Shown in pieces: positions 31,671 through 41,734 of a stretch of DNA of 64,000 bases. Position 1 is the stretch's first letter. Each line of letters opens with the position of its first letter. Source of the stretch: Diploptera punctata (Eukaryota > Arthropoda > Insecta > Blattodea > Blaberidae); the NCBI GenBank assembly GCA_030220185.1, contig JASPKZ010005708.1, positions 1,190,501 to 1,254,500 of the forward strand. The letters run 5' to 3'. Below the pieces are notes generated by a model. The model had not been told where the DNA came from, searched no databases, and was given only the letters and a program-made list of their open reading frames with translations. A program made the position numbers and the translations under genes.

Positions 31671-31954
31671 GGTTCTTCTGATCGACATAACATCAATTGG
31701 CAAAATGGTACCGAGGATGGGTTTGCCATGAACCCAAACTCACGATCTACTTAGAAGATTAATTATGAGGTAAGGCATGAAACATTTGATTTTATCTTAT
31801 AGTAAATTGTACCTTTACCAAATTTCCTGGAGATTAAGTTAGCTCATGTTTGGTGCTAGTCATTGACTCTTCTCTCCCATGCCAATTGATAAGAAGTATG
31901 AACCCTTGTATCTAAGTACCCCATAGATCTTCATGACCTATTAATAGAGTACTT

Positions 31955-31999
<45 letters not shown>
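31955..31999. repeat. (CTA)n microsatellite
   Basis: About 15 consecutive CTA units in the intron. Confidence 0.95.
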
Positions 32000-32001
<2 letters not shown>

Positions 32002-32145
32002 TGATGTTGGTTTACTATATATATATATATGTCTTCAAGTTATATTTAAATTAATATTGGGAAGTAAACATTATGAGGTTATATCATTAACAGTGAGTGG
32101 AGAACATATTTTTAATGACTCACCTCATATAATTTCAAATTTTTT

Positions 32146-32188
32146 TTATACTGGCAGTTTCAAACAATATCTTGTCCCTCTTCAGTGG
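32146..32188 (-). ncRNA. hammerhead ribozyme, intact core (PLE B mini, left arm)
   Basis: Minus strand: core CTGAAGA (32179-32185), extra G, GGACAA/TTGTTT stem II with loop GATA, GAAA (32158-32161), stem III CTG C CAG, then TA. Stem I has few pairs. Confidence 0.75.
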
Positions 32189-32194
32189 AAGCCA

Positions 32195-32237
32195 TGACTG
32201 AAGAGGGACAAGATATTGTTTGAAACCGCCGGTATCA
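32195..32237 (+). ncRNA. hammerhead ribozyme, intact core, sense to the host gene (PLE B mini, right arm)
   Basis: Stem I TGA; core CTGAAGA 32198-32204; extra G 32205; stem II GGACAA 32206-32211 with TTGTTT 32216-32221; GAAA 32222-32225; stem III CCG C CGG; TA 32233-32234; TCA. It lies 300 bp upstream of the next coding exon in the pre-mRNA. Confidence 0.78.
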
Positions 32238-32537
32238 AAGAAATTTGAAATTATATGAGGTGAGTCGTTAAAAATATGTTCTCCACTCACTATTAATGTC
32301 TTCAAGTTGTTCATTTAATCTTGTTTTCCAAATATTTCCCCAGGTTTCAATCATAATTTCATTATTTTTCTTTAGATATTAGGTGTCAGAAGCATACATG
32401 ACTATAGGCCAGTTTATTGTTCTACAAATGCTCAGTTTACAATTTATTGGTATACTTTTGGATAGAGTACTTTACTGTTTTAAATTTTAGAAATAAGATT
32501 TTTCATATCTCTTTCTTCATTATGTTTCATTTATTAG

Positions 32538-32747
32538 GTTTGTCAGCATGAGCAAGAACAGGCACAGCTGAAGGAAAGAGCTCGCAGATTAGAACGCAGA
32601 CTGGGCACTCTGGATTCAGAGTATGCACAGCAAGTAGAAAATCTGCGAGCTGCTTACCACAAAACACTTTCAGCTGGGTTGGAGCGTGATGTTGAAGGAG
32701 AAGAGAATATTCGACAGCGCTATCAGGCTGAAATTGAGCAACTTCGA
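32538..32747 (+). CDS. osp: outspread/MPRIP-like gene, coding exon
   Basis: Acceptor TTTATTAG, donor CGA/GTAAGT. It is exactly 70 codons: VCQHEQEQAQLKERARRLER, LGTLDSEYAQQVENLRAAYH, KTLSAGLERDVEGEENIRQR and YQAEIEQLR. This is the long Arg/Glu/Gln coiled coil typical of the MPRIP C-terminal half (QRYQxEIEQLR-like text is conserved). Confidence 0.9.
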
Positions 32748-32963
32748 GTAAGTAATCACTATGATTGTTTTTTTTTTTTTATATTCTCAATTTATGGATT
32801 TTGAACATCTAAGGACATAACATATCTCAAGTTTTTAGTTTTATTGCAATGTGCTGTGTTTATGTATTATTGTATGTTGTTATGATGTTGTTTCCCAATG
32901 GTAGATTTTGGATTTATTCCATGGATCTCCTAACCTCCCAATGTAATTGGACATTGTTATTTG

Positions 32964-33231
32964 CTTATATTTAAATTAATATTGGGAAGTAAACATTATG
33001 AGGTTATATCATTAATAGTGAATGGAGAACATATTTTTAACGACTCACCTCATATAATTTCAAATTTCTTTGATACCGGCGGTTTCAGACAATATCTTGT
33101 CCCTCTTCAGTCATGTGTGGAAGCCATGACTGAATGAAGAGGGACAAGATATTGTCTGAAACCGCCGGTATCAAAGAAATTTGAAATTATATGAGGTGAG
33201 TCGTTAAAAATATGTTCTCCACTCACTATTA
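32964..33231. mobile_element. Penelope-like mini-foldback, subfamily B
   Basis: ATTGTTATTTG at 32953-32963 and ATTGTTCTTTG at 33232-33242 form the target duplication. The layout is the same as the element at 32042, inserted one exon away; the two copies are about 95% alike by eye. The right arm has a small duplication (CTGAATGAAGA). Confidence 0.9.
33071..33113 (-). ncRNA. hammerhead ribozyme, intact core (PLE B, left arm)
   Basis: Minus strand: TGA, CTGAAGA (33104-33110), extra G, GGACAA..TTGTCT, GAAA (33083-33086), CCG C CGG, TA, TCA. The + strand partner at about 33129-33173 is interrupted: a 4-base duplication turns CTGAAGA into CTGAATGAAGA. Confidence 0.78.
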
Positions 33232-33307
33232 ATTGTTCTTTGTGTTTAGATACTGTTTGATTTTGAAGTTGCTAAGTTAGTAACACAGCCAGTAAATTAC
33301 ATAAATG

Positions 33308-33562
33308 ATTTGCACTTTTATAGGAATAAATCACTATGTGGTTTAATTTAAGATAAATTAAAATGTTTCTTACCTCTCCTCATAACCAATCTTCTAAGTA
33401 GACTGCGATTTCAAGGCCATTGTGGCCCGATCCTTTGTACCATCTTGACGACTGATGTTATGTCAATCAGAAGAACCACTTCTTCAGGCCACAATGGCCT
33501 TGAAATCATGATCTACTTAGAAGATTGGTTATGAGGAGAGGTATGAAACATTTTAATTTATC
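33308..33562. mobile_element. Penelope-like mini-foldback, subfamily A
   Basis: TTACATAAATG at 33297-33307 is repeated at 33563-33573. The left edge has ATAGGAATAAATCACTATG; the arms TTACCTCTCCTCATAACC / GGTTATGAGGAGAGGTATG. The hammerhead is degraded on both arms (left arm core CAAAGGAT; right arm has lost the core). Confidence 0.9.
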
Positions 33563-33664
33563 TTACATAAATGTTTATATACAAAACATCAGGTTGATGA
33601 GTAATTGTATTGTATATGGATTTGTTAGGATGAATGTTTGTTTAAATGTTTTTATTATTAATTT

Positions 33665-33970
33665 CATACATCTCAATGATGGATAATTCATATTTGAAGA
33701 GAAACATTATACGCTCAGACTGTACTGGCATTTATAATGTAATGTAATGTATAATTCCCAAATATGTCTTCTTAATAAAGGAGCCGCCATTTGCAAAGAT
33801 AGAAGCAAAGGCTTCTTAGCATTTAGTGGGCAGGAATTACAATGTATATAGAGAAAAATTTGCGTTTAGATCGGTGGTTGCTCAGGTGGTAGAGCACTTG
33901 ATCTAGAGAACCAAGGGTCCCGGGTTCAAGTCCCGGTCTGAGCGTATAATTTTTCTCTTCAAATATGGTT
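33665..33970 (+). mobile_element. tRNA-like repeat with leader and terminal inverted repeats
   Basis: The left end TTTGAAGAGAAACATTATACG is inverted at the right end CGTATAATTTTTCTCTTCAAA. The tRNA-like core 33866-33940 has GTTGCTCAGGTGGTAGAGCA, an ACTTG..CCAAG stem and CGGG TTCAAGT CCCG, a well-formed T-arm. The leader is shared with 2550-2745 and 44748-44860. Confidence 0.75.
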
Positions 33971-34089
33971 TGTTTAAATGTTTATGTGGTATAGGTATTT
34001 TGATGTGATGCATGATAATGAAAGTAAAAAGGATGATAATGGTGATAAAGGAGGAGGAGGTGAAACCTAGTGGCACAAAACTTATCTTT

Positions 34090-34445
34090 AATCCATCCAT
34101 AGTAATTCTGCCCGAGGGCAGGTCCTTCACTGCAATCATAGCATTTTCATGCTATGCTTACAGCTTTACTAGGGAATTGTAGGTGTGGTAGCTTCCCGTT
34201 GCTTTCCACACCGGTGAAGGATGATGATGATGTGATGATAATGATAAGGATGATGATGACGATGATGGCCATATGATTTCGGGGACCATTTGGGCCTTGA
34301 AGTTTTCCTGACATTTGTCTTACAGGTGAGGAAAAACCCCGATATAAACCTCACCCAGAAAAACTGCCCCGACCGGGGATCGAACCCGGGCCCGCTGCGT
34401 GACAAGGCAGCACGCTACCTCGAGACCACAGCAGTGGACTATCTT
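34090..34445 (-). mobile_element. tRNA-derived SINE, minus strand
   Basis: The head at 34440-34360 reads CTCGAGGTAGCGTGCTGCCT and CGGGTTCGATCCCCGGTCG on the minus strand, that is A-box and B-box of a Pol III promoter with a paired T-arm. A body (TTTTTCCTCACCTGTAAGAC) follows, then a tail at 34200-34110 that matches the fragment at 56070-56180. An ATGATGATG run lies at 34215-34265. Body pieces recur at 36640-36690 and 36935-37010. Confidence 0.78.
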
Positions 34446-34575
34446 TAATAATAAAATAATATTAATTTTTAAATATTTTTGTAACTTTTAAGTAATTATT
34501 ATTAAATATGGTAATATAAAACTGTAGTTACTTCAGATTATTCAGAACTCAAATATGATGATGTTATCATTGCAG

Positions 34576-34723
34576 GCTCTGTGTGAAAAGGGATTGGTTG
34601 CTATGGAAAATTCTCACCGTCGCATCATAGCCGAACTGGAGGAGAAACATCGCCAGGAACTGGAACAGCTGCGACATGAGAAAGAGCAAGCTCTGGCAGA
34701 GGAGACTCAAGCCACTCTTGCAG
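34576..34723 (+). CDS. osp: outspread/MPRIP-like gene, coding exon
   Basis: Acceptor TTATCATTGCAG, donor GCAG/GTACAT. It encodes [49 protein letters not shown]. The CEKG..AMExSH...EL..LRxEK..LLAEET pattern is the most recognisable segment of the MPRIP/outspread family. It is 148 nt long and leaves one base for the next codon. Confidence 0.92.
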
Positions 34724-34740
34724 GTACATTCTCATGTAAA

Positions 34741-36209
34741 TTAACCTTTTCACTGCTGAGATATTTCCAGCCTTTCAAACCCTCCTCCTGCTGAGTTATT
34801 TTTACAATTATTAAAATATTTTAAAATATTATCCTACCATGCTGAAAGTAATAAATATATTTAGAAGACTCACCTTACATGATGTAGATTGTTATATATT
34901 TTCCAGAAACACAGAAATATCAATTTTAAATTGCAGGGGAAAATACCGCACGCAATACATCATAAAGAGTTGTCCACAACTGGCCACAAACTTACACAAA
35001 AAAATCTACCCATTCAAGTTTTATGAATTTTTAACTATTTTATTCTTAAACTAATCATACTTCAACACGTTTTTCTTAGCACATTTAAAATTATTTTATA
35101 ATAACATTATTTACGAGTGTTAATTTTTAATTAGGGATGTACAAATATATAATGAAAGTAATTTTCTAAATCGTATTTTCTGACTTAAAAATAAATAATA
35201 TTTATTAGTTTCTTCTGAAATAATTGCATAATACTGAGAGAAAAAAATAATTCAAAATAACTAAACACTTTAGAATCATCACTTAAGCCTGCATTCACCG
35301 AAATTCCTGAATTTTCACTGTTGAAATTGTGAACAGTAGGCATAAAATTTCCACTACGCCATTGGAATAAATCACTTGAACCACGATTTCTTTTTGGCGA
35401 CTGCAGTACCGGCATGGAATCATTTTCTTCAATATCACTATCACCACTGTCTTGAGGAATATATACTGCATCATCACAATCACTAATATCCGATAAATCA
35501 AGATTTTCAAGACCGAAAAAAATAACAAACGCAATATAATACTGTACATAATAAAAATAAATATATGAAATAAAATAAGCATAGACCTATACATTATAAA
35601 ATCAGGAAAAGTTCTTCGTATATTCTTTAATTATCATAGTTATATATCGACCTGTAAATTATAAAATACTATAGATAAAAACTGGACGAAACTCACCTAA
35701 TATTTCTACCATCAGTAGCATGCACGGTTACGTTGTCACTGTATATTATTTCATCTTCCAAATCTTCGTTCCATGATAATTCACTACAATCACTGTCACA
35801 TAACATTTCATCCACTACTTCACTTAGTTTCTCAAAAGCAATACGTTCTCTCCTATTTACGCACATATTGCAAGAAAAAAAATTTAATTTAAAACTATGA
35901 ATTTTAACAAATAAACACTGAATTTATATTCATTTATATTTTACCGTAATAAATGCCTACAACTATAGTCTACTATTCTATAAATAATAACTAAAATAAA
36001 CTATACAATACACTAGGCCTATACATATTTACTTTACATAAACAAACAACAAATTTTACTGATGGTGAACCGAAAATTTAAACCACTAAAAACACCTAAC
36101 GTCTTACAGTGGGGGTTATAACACAACAACGAGTCTAGCTCGTGGAGGAGCTGTTTGGACTTTCTACCTGCTCACGAGGGAGACTTGTTAAAAGTCTCCA
36201 ATGGGTTAA
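34741..36209 (-). mobile_element. piggyBac-like element, internally deleted
   Basis: TTAA at 34741-34744 and 36206-36209 flank ends CCTTTTCAC and AATGG (weak terminal similarity). The minus strand encodes the N-terminal third of a piggyBac transposase. The catalytic core is missing. It inserted 18 bp after an exon's splice donor. Confidence 0.62.
35200..35860 (-). pseudogene. piggyBac-type transposase N-terminal fragment
   Basis: From high to low coordinate: RERIAFEKLSEVVDEMLCDS, DCSELSWNEDLEDEIIYSDN (acidic N-terminus), a possible intron, LENLDLSDISDCDDAVYIPQ, then SSDLFQWRSGNFMPTVHNFN, SGISVNAGL and YFELFF, the conserved entry into the DDE domain (F..NSGI...YFELFF). It then runs into stops. 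Confidence 0.72.
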
Positions 36210-37068
36210 TACTTTTTTTATTTCATAATATCTATTTCCTACAGTCAGATTCAACTCAGGAAGTTATCTGTGTGTTTGAAATAGGGAACTGGATTGCCAT
36301 TTAAACAGTATTTTCTTGAGAGAAATCCTTAAATAAAACTGAAGTATGCAACACAGCAGGTACAGAGTTGTAAGTTGTAGCCGTCCAAGCCACCCCCTCT
36401 TAAAGAAAAAAACAGTTACTACTTGTCACTGAGCTCGTGTGGACCTATACTGTCCTGTGTGAAAGTGTCGACTCTCATATTTACTATAAAACTAGTTTGC
36501 ATGCCATAAAAGAAAAACTTCTTCTTCTTCTTCCTTTCCAGGATTAGATCAGTGTGACCTGTTACGGTCTCAAGTTCACACATTCGTACTATACATGGCA
36601 AATATAATAATGATGGCCAGACATTGTTTATGAACCATTCCTGGCATTTGTCTTACAGGAGAGGAAAAACCCTGAAAAAAAGAAACCCATATACCTATTA
36701 TGATAAACAAAACAAACATATTTAATCAAAATTACAGTGAGAAATAACACTATGAGGGTATGTGAAAACATGGAACTTTATGAGATGTGTTGAAAAAAAC
36801 ATTTAACTGACTCAATTTATAAAAATAAACATATTGTTTTTGTCTTAAATAAAATTAAGTTCACACTAATATATTTTTAAATATATTAGGACTATATAGT
36901 AATAAATTTTCTTTAATAACTATATGTTGAAAGGTTTTTCCTCACCTATGAGACAAATTTTAGGAAACTTTAAGGCCCAAACGATCCCTGAACATCATCT
37001 GGCTATCATTAACATATTCATTAAGTTTAGGATTAAGGCCTCTCCTGGCGTATCATTATCACCTATCA
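36210..37068. other. Intron with small SINE and PLE-edge fragments
   Basis: 36540-36600 resembles the LINE 3' block (GTGACCTGTTACGGTCTCAA). 36640-36690 and 36935-37010 resemble pieces of the SINE body at 34090-34445. 36733-36790 (GAGAAATAACACTATGAGGG, TTATGAGATGTG) looks like a Penelope edge. Nothing coding. Confidence 0.5.
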
Positions 37069-38384
37069 TACGAGGGTCATACTGAAAGTCATGAGCAACA
37101 TTTTTTTAGACAATCATAATATTTATTTTAGACAAACCAAGTACACCATGTTAATCTACAGACCTTTGTGCTACTTTTCAACATAGTCTCCATTTCTCTG
37201 CACACATTTTGTCCAGCGTTCTACAAGCTTGAAAATTCCCTTATGATAGAAGTCTGTTCCAGCTGCTCGAAGACACTGATGCACTGCTTTCCAAATATCC
37301 TCCAGCGTCTCGTAGCGTTGGCTCCTCATCTGCTCCTTCACAGAACCGAAAAGATGGTAGTCAGAGGGTGTGAAATCGGGACTATTGGGAGGATGTGGAA
37401 GAGTTCCCCACCCAAATGTCCTGATCTTCTCCACAGTGGCACAAGCAGTGTGAGGACGCGCGTTATCGTGTTGCAGAATGATCTTCCTTCCAGGGTGTTT
37501 GTCGTGCAATGCACGACTGAGCTTCACAAGTGTCTGGATATAGCGGGCAGCATTTATGGTTTGTCCAGGTTTAAGAAATTCAACTAGAATGCAACCTTGC
37601 GCATCCCAGAAGACGCTGCCCATAACTTTCCCAACAGATTGCACTGTCTTCACTTTTTTCTTTGATGGCAAATTCAAGTGGTGCTATTCCATACTCTGGC
37701 GTTTTGTTTCAGGCTCGTAGCGATGAAACCAGCTTTGTCACCTGTTACAATACTCGTCAAAAAATCATCACCTTCATTTCGAAATCTCTGAAGAAGGTTA
37801 TGGGTGAAGGTTCTTCTCTGAAGTTTGTGGTCTTCACTCAATAAACGTGGAACCAAACGGGCACTAACTTTTCGGTAACCTAAGCTGTGAATCATTTCTT
37901 GCACTGCACTGTGTCCTACTGCAAGTTTTGTAGCGATTTCATTCACTGTGATACGCCTGTCGTCTCTAATGAGCACATCAACTCTTTCCTTGTTGCAATC
38001 CGTGGAGGCAGAGCATGGGCGACCGCTACGAGGTTCATCTTTGATACTCGTGTTCCCATCTTTAAAATGTTTCACCCATCTCCTAACACTGCTGACACCC
38101 ATGCAGGCATCTCCGTAAGCACATTGAAGTCTTTGGTGAATATCAACAGCAGATTGTTCCTCTTTAACAACGAATTCAATGACAGGGCGCTGTCGAAACG
38201 AAACATTGATGTCTGCCATTTTGGAAACATTGCATGTGGTCACATGATAGAAGCTATGATGCCACAAAACGGCAGTGTTGTGGTATAAAGTCTGTAGATT
38301 ACGATCCTGCAGTTGTTTTTATTACATTGTTGAAATTTGAATTTTAACAATGGGTTGCTCACAACTTTCAGTATGACCCTCGTA
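37069..38384 (-). mobile_element. mariner element, near full length
   Basis: The inverted ends TACGAGGGTCATACTGAAAG and CTTTCAGTATGACCCTCGTA are TA-bounded. Length about 1.3 kb, as usual for mariner. It carries a nearly complete transposase on the minus strand. Confidence 0.95.
37171..38220 (-). pseudogene. mariner transposase with one frameshift
   Basis: It starts MADINVSFRQRPVIEFVVKE. Helix-turn-helix regions follow (VSSVRRWVKHFKDG, DDRRITVNEIATKL). Catalytic regions: TGDKAGF (first Asp; usually TGDETW), LQHDNARPHTA (second) and SPDFTPSDYHLFG (third). It ends RNGDYVEK. Around 37675-37700 the frame shifts, and the expected Trp in MEWHHLNLPSKKK reads as a stop. The DD34D residues are present, so decay is recent. 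Confidence 0.88.
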
Positions 38385-38699
38385 TATCATCGGGGCAGTG
38401 TAACTCGGCCTTCCAGGTGCCCCATCCTCAGAAATGGGTTAACGCCATGCCAGGAGAGAATACCAGAATGTCGAAAATTATAATTGAATAAAAAAAACAT
38501 TCACTGTTTCTATAGTTCTACTTTATACAACAGTTTTCTATATTTGATTATTCTTTTTTTAAATTACTTTATGCGACATATTTTTGTACATTCAATAATA
38601 ACATAACATTATACAGAATAATTCAATGGCAAACTTTTTGTATTCAAAATAAACTAAGGCCTTTGTTTTCTAGAAAATAAGTAAATCCATTTTAAAAAT

Positions 38700-38900
38700 A
38701 CAATAGGACATAACATTAAGAGGTTTATTTAATAATTAAGATATTTTGTCTGTGTATGGTTGTTTCTGTTGAACATATGTTTCAAGGCTTGTGAGCCCCA
38801 TCGTCAGCAATTACAGACTGGGGCTCATGCTATTAACAACCGCAGTTCTGTTCAAAGTATTTTTTAATGAGGATTTTACATTACTTTAAGTAAAAACAAA
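38700..38900. mobile_element. Penelope-like fragment, subfamily I, with hammerhead
   Basis: The edge GGACATAACATTAAGAGGTTT is followed by a terminal-repeat piece TGTTGAACATATGTTTCAAGG. A partial inverted arm (GGGGCTCATGC ... TTCTGTTCAAAG) follows at 38820-38860. No target duplication found. Confidence 0.65.
38768..38812 (-). ncRNA. hammerhead ribozyme, intact core (PLE I)
   Basis: Minus strand: stem I TTG, core CTGACGA (38801-38807), extra T, stem II GGGGCT/AGCCTT with loop CACA, GAAA (38080+703 to 38783, that is 38780-38783), stem III palindrome CATATG, TT, then CAA pairing stem I. All catalytic bases are present. Its sequence outside the core is unrelated to the A, B and C versions. Confidence 0.78.
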
Positions 38901-39146
38901 ATACTTTGAATAGAAGTCGCCTGCTGCACAATAATGCATTTTAGTTGAGATACATCTCCCTAGATCATGAGTTCTCTCTCATCTATATCTTCTCCTCTTT
39001 CTTCTCTTCTCCCCTAATTTACACAAGAAGTCATATTATATTAAAGTACATTAAATTCAGCAAACTTATTTTTTTCATAGAATAGGGATTCATTTAATAT
39101 ATAATTTATTTGTATAATTACAAAGTGCTGCTTGCATTGTTTACAG
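38901..39146. other. Intron segment, nothing recognised
   Basis: A pyrimidine-rich run at 38970-39020 (CTCTCTCATC.. TCTTCTCC) and AT-rich DNA lead to the next acceptor. Confidence 0.5.
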
Positions 39147-39270
39147 CCTTGGATGCCATGAGAAAAGCTCATGAAACAGAGGTGCAGAAGGAGATTGCAA
39201 AATTCAAGTCAGAATTTATCAAGAAGATGCAATCAACACATGACATTGGTGCTTTACACAGAGAACATGA
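39147..39270 (+). CDS. osp: outspread/MPRIP-like gene, coding exon
   Basis: Acceptor ATTGTTTACAG, donor ATGA/GTGAGT. Two bases complete an Ala codon, then [40 protein letters not shown]. The segment xAMRKAHExEVxKExx[10 protein letters not shown] is strongly conserved in the family. Confidence 0.92.
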
Positions 39271-39329
39271 GTGAGTTTAGCCATATACCTTTTAACATTC
39301 TATAAATAAATTCATAGTAACATTAAGAA

Positions 39330-39550
39330 ATGGGGGCTTGAAGTAAACTTCAGTAAAACTAAATATATTGTCACACATATAAATGCAATGTATAATGGAA
39401 ATAGACAGTTAATGACAAATGAGGAAATTCTGAAGAAGTGACTGAATTCAAATACCTAGGAACATTAATTACAAACAGAAATGAGGTGCAGAGAGAGATT
39501 AAACATAGGCTAAATTCTGGAAATGCATGCTATTTCACAGTACAGAGTCA
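39330..39550 (+). pseudogene. LINE reverse transcriptase fragment
   Basis: It encodes KWGLEVNFSKTKYIVTHINA, then after a frameshift EVTEFKYLGTLITNRNEVQR, EIKHRLNSGNACYF, matching the GLxxNxxKTKxM ... FxYLGS ... EIxxRIxxANxxYF region downstream of LINE RT motifs. Short and broken. Confidence 0.8.
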
Positions 39551-39945
39551 TGAAAACAGCTGAAGATGGGAATGATATTGTTCCCAATACTGCAGTTCTG
39601 TTTAACCCATTCGCTTCAGGTTTAAATGCTCAATACATTTCACCAGAAACCCGATTTAAGTTACCGTAAATTATATTGTCTATTTTTCTGACATTCAAAA
39701 CAAACAAAATATAACGGTACTTGAGCTCACAATAAGGGTGAAGGCCAAAACACATTCCTCTACTATTCATAAATGTTAACAAAATGTTACCCTGCCAAAG
39801 GATGTACAAAATATTGCAGAATATATAACACCAGAGTTAAGCGAGAGTACCTCGTTTTCTGAGTTGAAAGTCATTTATCTGCCGGCGAGTATACCTCGTC
39901 TTTTGAAGCGAATGGGTTAAAAAGTAGATATATGAGGTAAGAAGA
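39550..39945 (+). mobile_element. Penelope-like 3' fragment with decayed hammerhead, split by a MITE
   Basis: CTGAAGA (39560-39566), extra T, a perfect GGGAA/TTCCC stem II and CTGCAG stem III are kept, but GAAA is now AATA. Beyond the inserted MITE (39602-39920) the text continues to ATATATGAGGTAAGAAGAATTC, the usual downstream motif. Confidence 0.68.
39602..39920. mobile_element. piggyBac-type MITE, TTAA-flanked
   Basis: TTAA at 39602-39605 and 39917-39920 border inverted ends CCCATTCGCTTCA and TGAAGCGAATGGG. It is 319 bp long, with no coding sequence. Confidence 0.88.
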
Positions 39946-40014
39946 ATTCACGATTCATTTAATTCTTAACTTCAAACTGTATATTATAACCAACATTATA
40001 GTTTATTAATTAAT

Positions 40015-40350
40015 TTATTAATGAGTTGGTTATTTTGACTCACCTCATATTTTTTGTATTTTATGCAGACCTGGTTTTGTCGCTTTTGTGCAACATTGTC
40101 GATGCATTCCAACTGTTGTTTTGCGGTTGTCTATCCTGCAAGTTGATTTCTACTCCCTCTGCTGGCTGAGATGGAACAAAAATCAACTTACAGAATGTTA
40201 CAATCACAAAACAACAGTTGGAATGCATCGACAATGTCGCGCAAAAGCAATGAAACCAGGTCTGCATAAAATTCAAGAAATATGAGGTGAGTCAAAGTAA
40301 CCAACTCATTAATATAATTAAAAGAAACCTCATAGTGTTATTAAATAAGA
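40015..40350. mobile_element. Penelope-like foldback, subfamily E
   Basis: The arms GTTATTTTGACTCACCTCAT and ATGAGGTGAGTCAAAGTAAC enclose GCAGACCTGGTTTTGTCGC / inverse. The one-sided tail AAACCTCATAGTGTTATTAA is on the right. Hammerhead-type features (stem II GTTGC/GCGAC, palindromic CCAGG, TC) remain but the core reads CGACAA, so it is dead. Target duplication not resolved. Confidence 0.82.
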
Positions 40351-40478
40351 CAAATATATTAATTTATATTTTTGGTAAATAACTCAGTAAAATCACTATT
40401 TAAAAACACAATTACTGAACACAGAAATATCAAATGTGTAGTTCAAAGGAATCTGTTCATTATTTGCTATATTCAATG

Positions 40479-41532
40479 TACAGTATAACCCCTCTTTTTA
40501 CACTTTTCAGGGGACCACAGGGAAAATGGTGTAAAATAGGGGAAAGTGTAAATTGAGGGAAATAAAGATGAGCTCAAAAATATTGACCCCTCTATACTCT
40601 ACATCCATTACAGAACATGAAAAAAAACAGATGGTGATAATATATTATAGCATTACCCCTCTTTTACACTTTTCAAGGAACCAGATGGAAAGTGGTGTAA
40701 ATTGGGGGAAAGAGTAAATTATGGGTAACGAGGAGAAGCTAAAAAACGTTGACTCTCATATTCAAACAAGCATTCTAGAACATGCAAAAAAGCACTGACA
40801 GGGACAATATACATTATTGACTAAATAATGTAATGTTTACTTTAATTTAAAATAAAATTCTTTACATCTCATCTCATCTCATATCCTGTCTTTTATTTAT
40901 TTAGAAGACAGGATATCAGGTGAGGTGTAAAGAATTTTATTTTAAATTAAAGCTCATTGTGATATTCCTATAATAGTTCAATATAATGTGTGTTTTGAAC
41001 TGAAGTGAACATAAAATTATATTATTTCTTTTACTTTCACCATATAAAAATAAATAACAAGGAGAGGTTCAGCAAGCACCAGTATGAATCTTTATTCAGA
41101 GATTAAAAAAAAATGTTTTACCATAGAAGTACACAGGTTGAATTTCATAAACATTTGAAAGTTCTTAGCCAACTTTGTTGGCTCGATGAACATGCTCTGC
41201 TCTTTATTGATTGTACAAAAGCCAGTTTCGTTGGCTCATTAAACTTGCTTGGCTCCTTATCGATTGTATAGCAGCCAGCTTTGTTGGCTCAATGAACTTG
41301 CTTTGCTATATATCGATTGTACAGGAGCAAAATAATCAATCAAATATCTTCGATCTTTAACGCTGAAGATAGACGTGATGTGATGTAAAATGTGGGAAAA
41401 CAAAATTTCACAAATGTAAAAGCGAGGTTTTTAATACATTGTGAATTTACGGAAACTGAAGGGATCTTTAAAGAATGTTGTAAAAGGCGGGAAAACTAAA
41501 ATGCGGGAATGTAAAAGCGGGGTAATACTGTA
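40479..41532. mobile_element. pogo-like non-autonomous DNA element
   Basis: The ends TACAGTATAACCCCTCTTTT and GTAAAAGCGGGGTAATACTG are inverted and TA-bounded. Near the left end the segment CTTTTTACACTTTTCAGGG is tandemly repeated at about 40670 (unit near 185 bp). The inside also has a threefold repeat of AGCCAGTTTCGTTGGCTCA-like text at 41168-41300. No transposase seen. Confidence 0.7.
40836..40975. mobile_element. Penelope-derived hairpin, subfamily H
   Basis: TTTAATTTAAAATAAAATTC on the left is inverted at GAATTTTATTTTAAATTAAA on the right, around ATCCTGTCTT...AAGACAGGAT. The right edge GCTCATTGTGATATTCCT is the one-sided tail. It matches the shorter copy at 27170. It lies inside the pogo-like element. 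Confidence 0.8.
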
Positions 41533-41734
41533 TTTGTTGGAGAGTCAATCACTGCAAAATAATGCTCTGACCTGTTCAGAATAATAAAAATAAAGAGCTT
41601 TCTTTATCACAAATGCAGGAGCCATAAAGAGAATTCAATAAAGAACGAGGTGAAACAGACTGTCATTGGTTGTAGAACAAAATTCATAGAAATGTGATTG
41701 GTCATTTGGGGCATGAGTTAAATAGTCAAGAGAG

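Larger units (their letters stand above)
27404..31799 (+). mobile_element. composite Penelope-like element, subfamily A, 4.4 kb with 13-bp target duplication
   Basis: TAGTAAATTGTAC at 27391-27403 is repeated exactly at 31800-31812. Order: one-sided extension (CACTATGAGGTTTAATT), inverted left terminal repeat with a hammerhead, part of an inverted GIY-YIG frame (28970-29054), a + strand RT fragment (29060-29290), foreign DNA (29480-31020), + strand endonuclease (31140-31620), right terminal repeat. A subfamily-B PLE (27658-28955) sits inside the left part. It is the only copy here showing both RT and nuclease in the arrangement expected of a long PLE. Confidence 0.85.
32042..32295. mobile_element. 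Penelope-like mini-foldback, subfamily B, 13-bp target duplication
   Basis: ATGTCTTCAAGTT at 32029-32041 is repeated exactly at 32296-32308. The left edge shows TATTGGGAAGTAAACATTATGAGG. Arms: GACTCACCTCATAT / ATATGAGGTGAGTC. No protein is left between the arms, only two opposed hammerheads. Confidence 0.93.

Noticed and set aside
40079..40280. Active hammerhead in subfamily E
   Set aside because: Stems II and III remain, but the core reads CGACAA and one arm lacks GAAA; I count it as a relic only.
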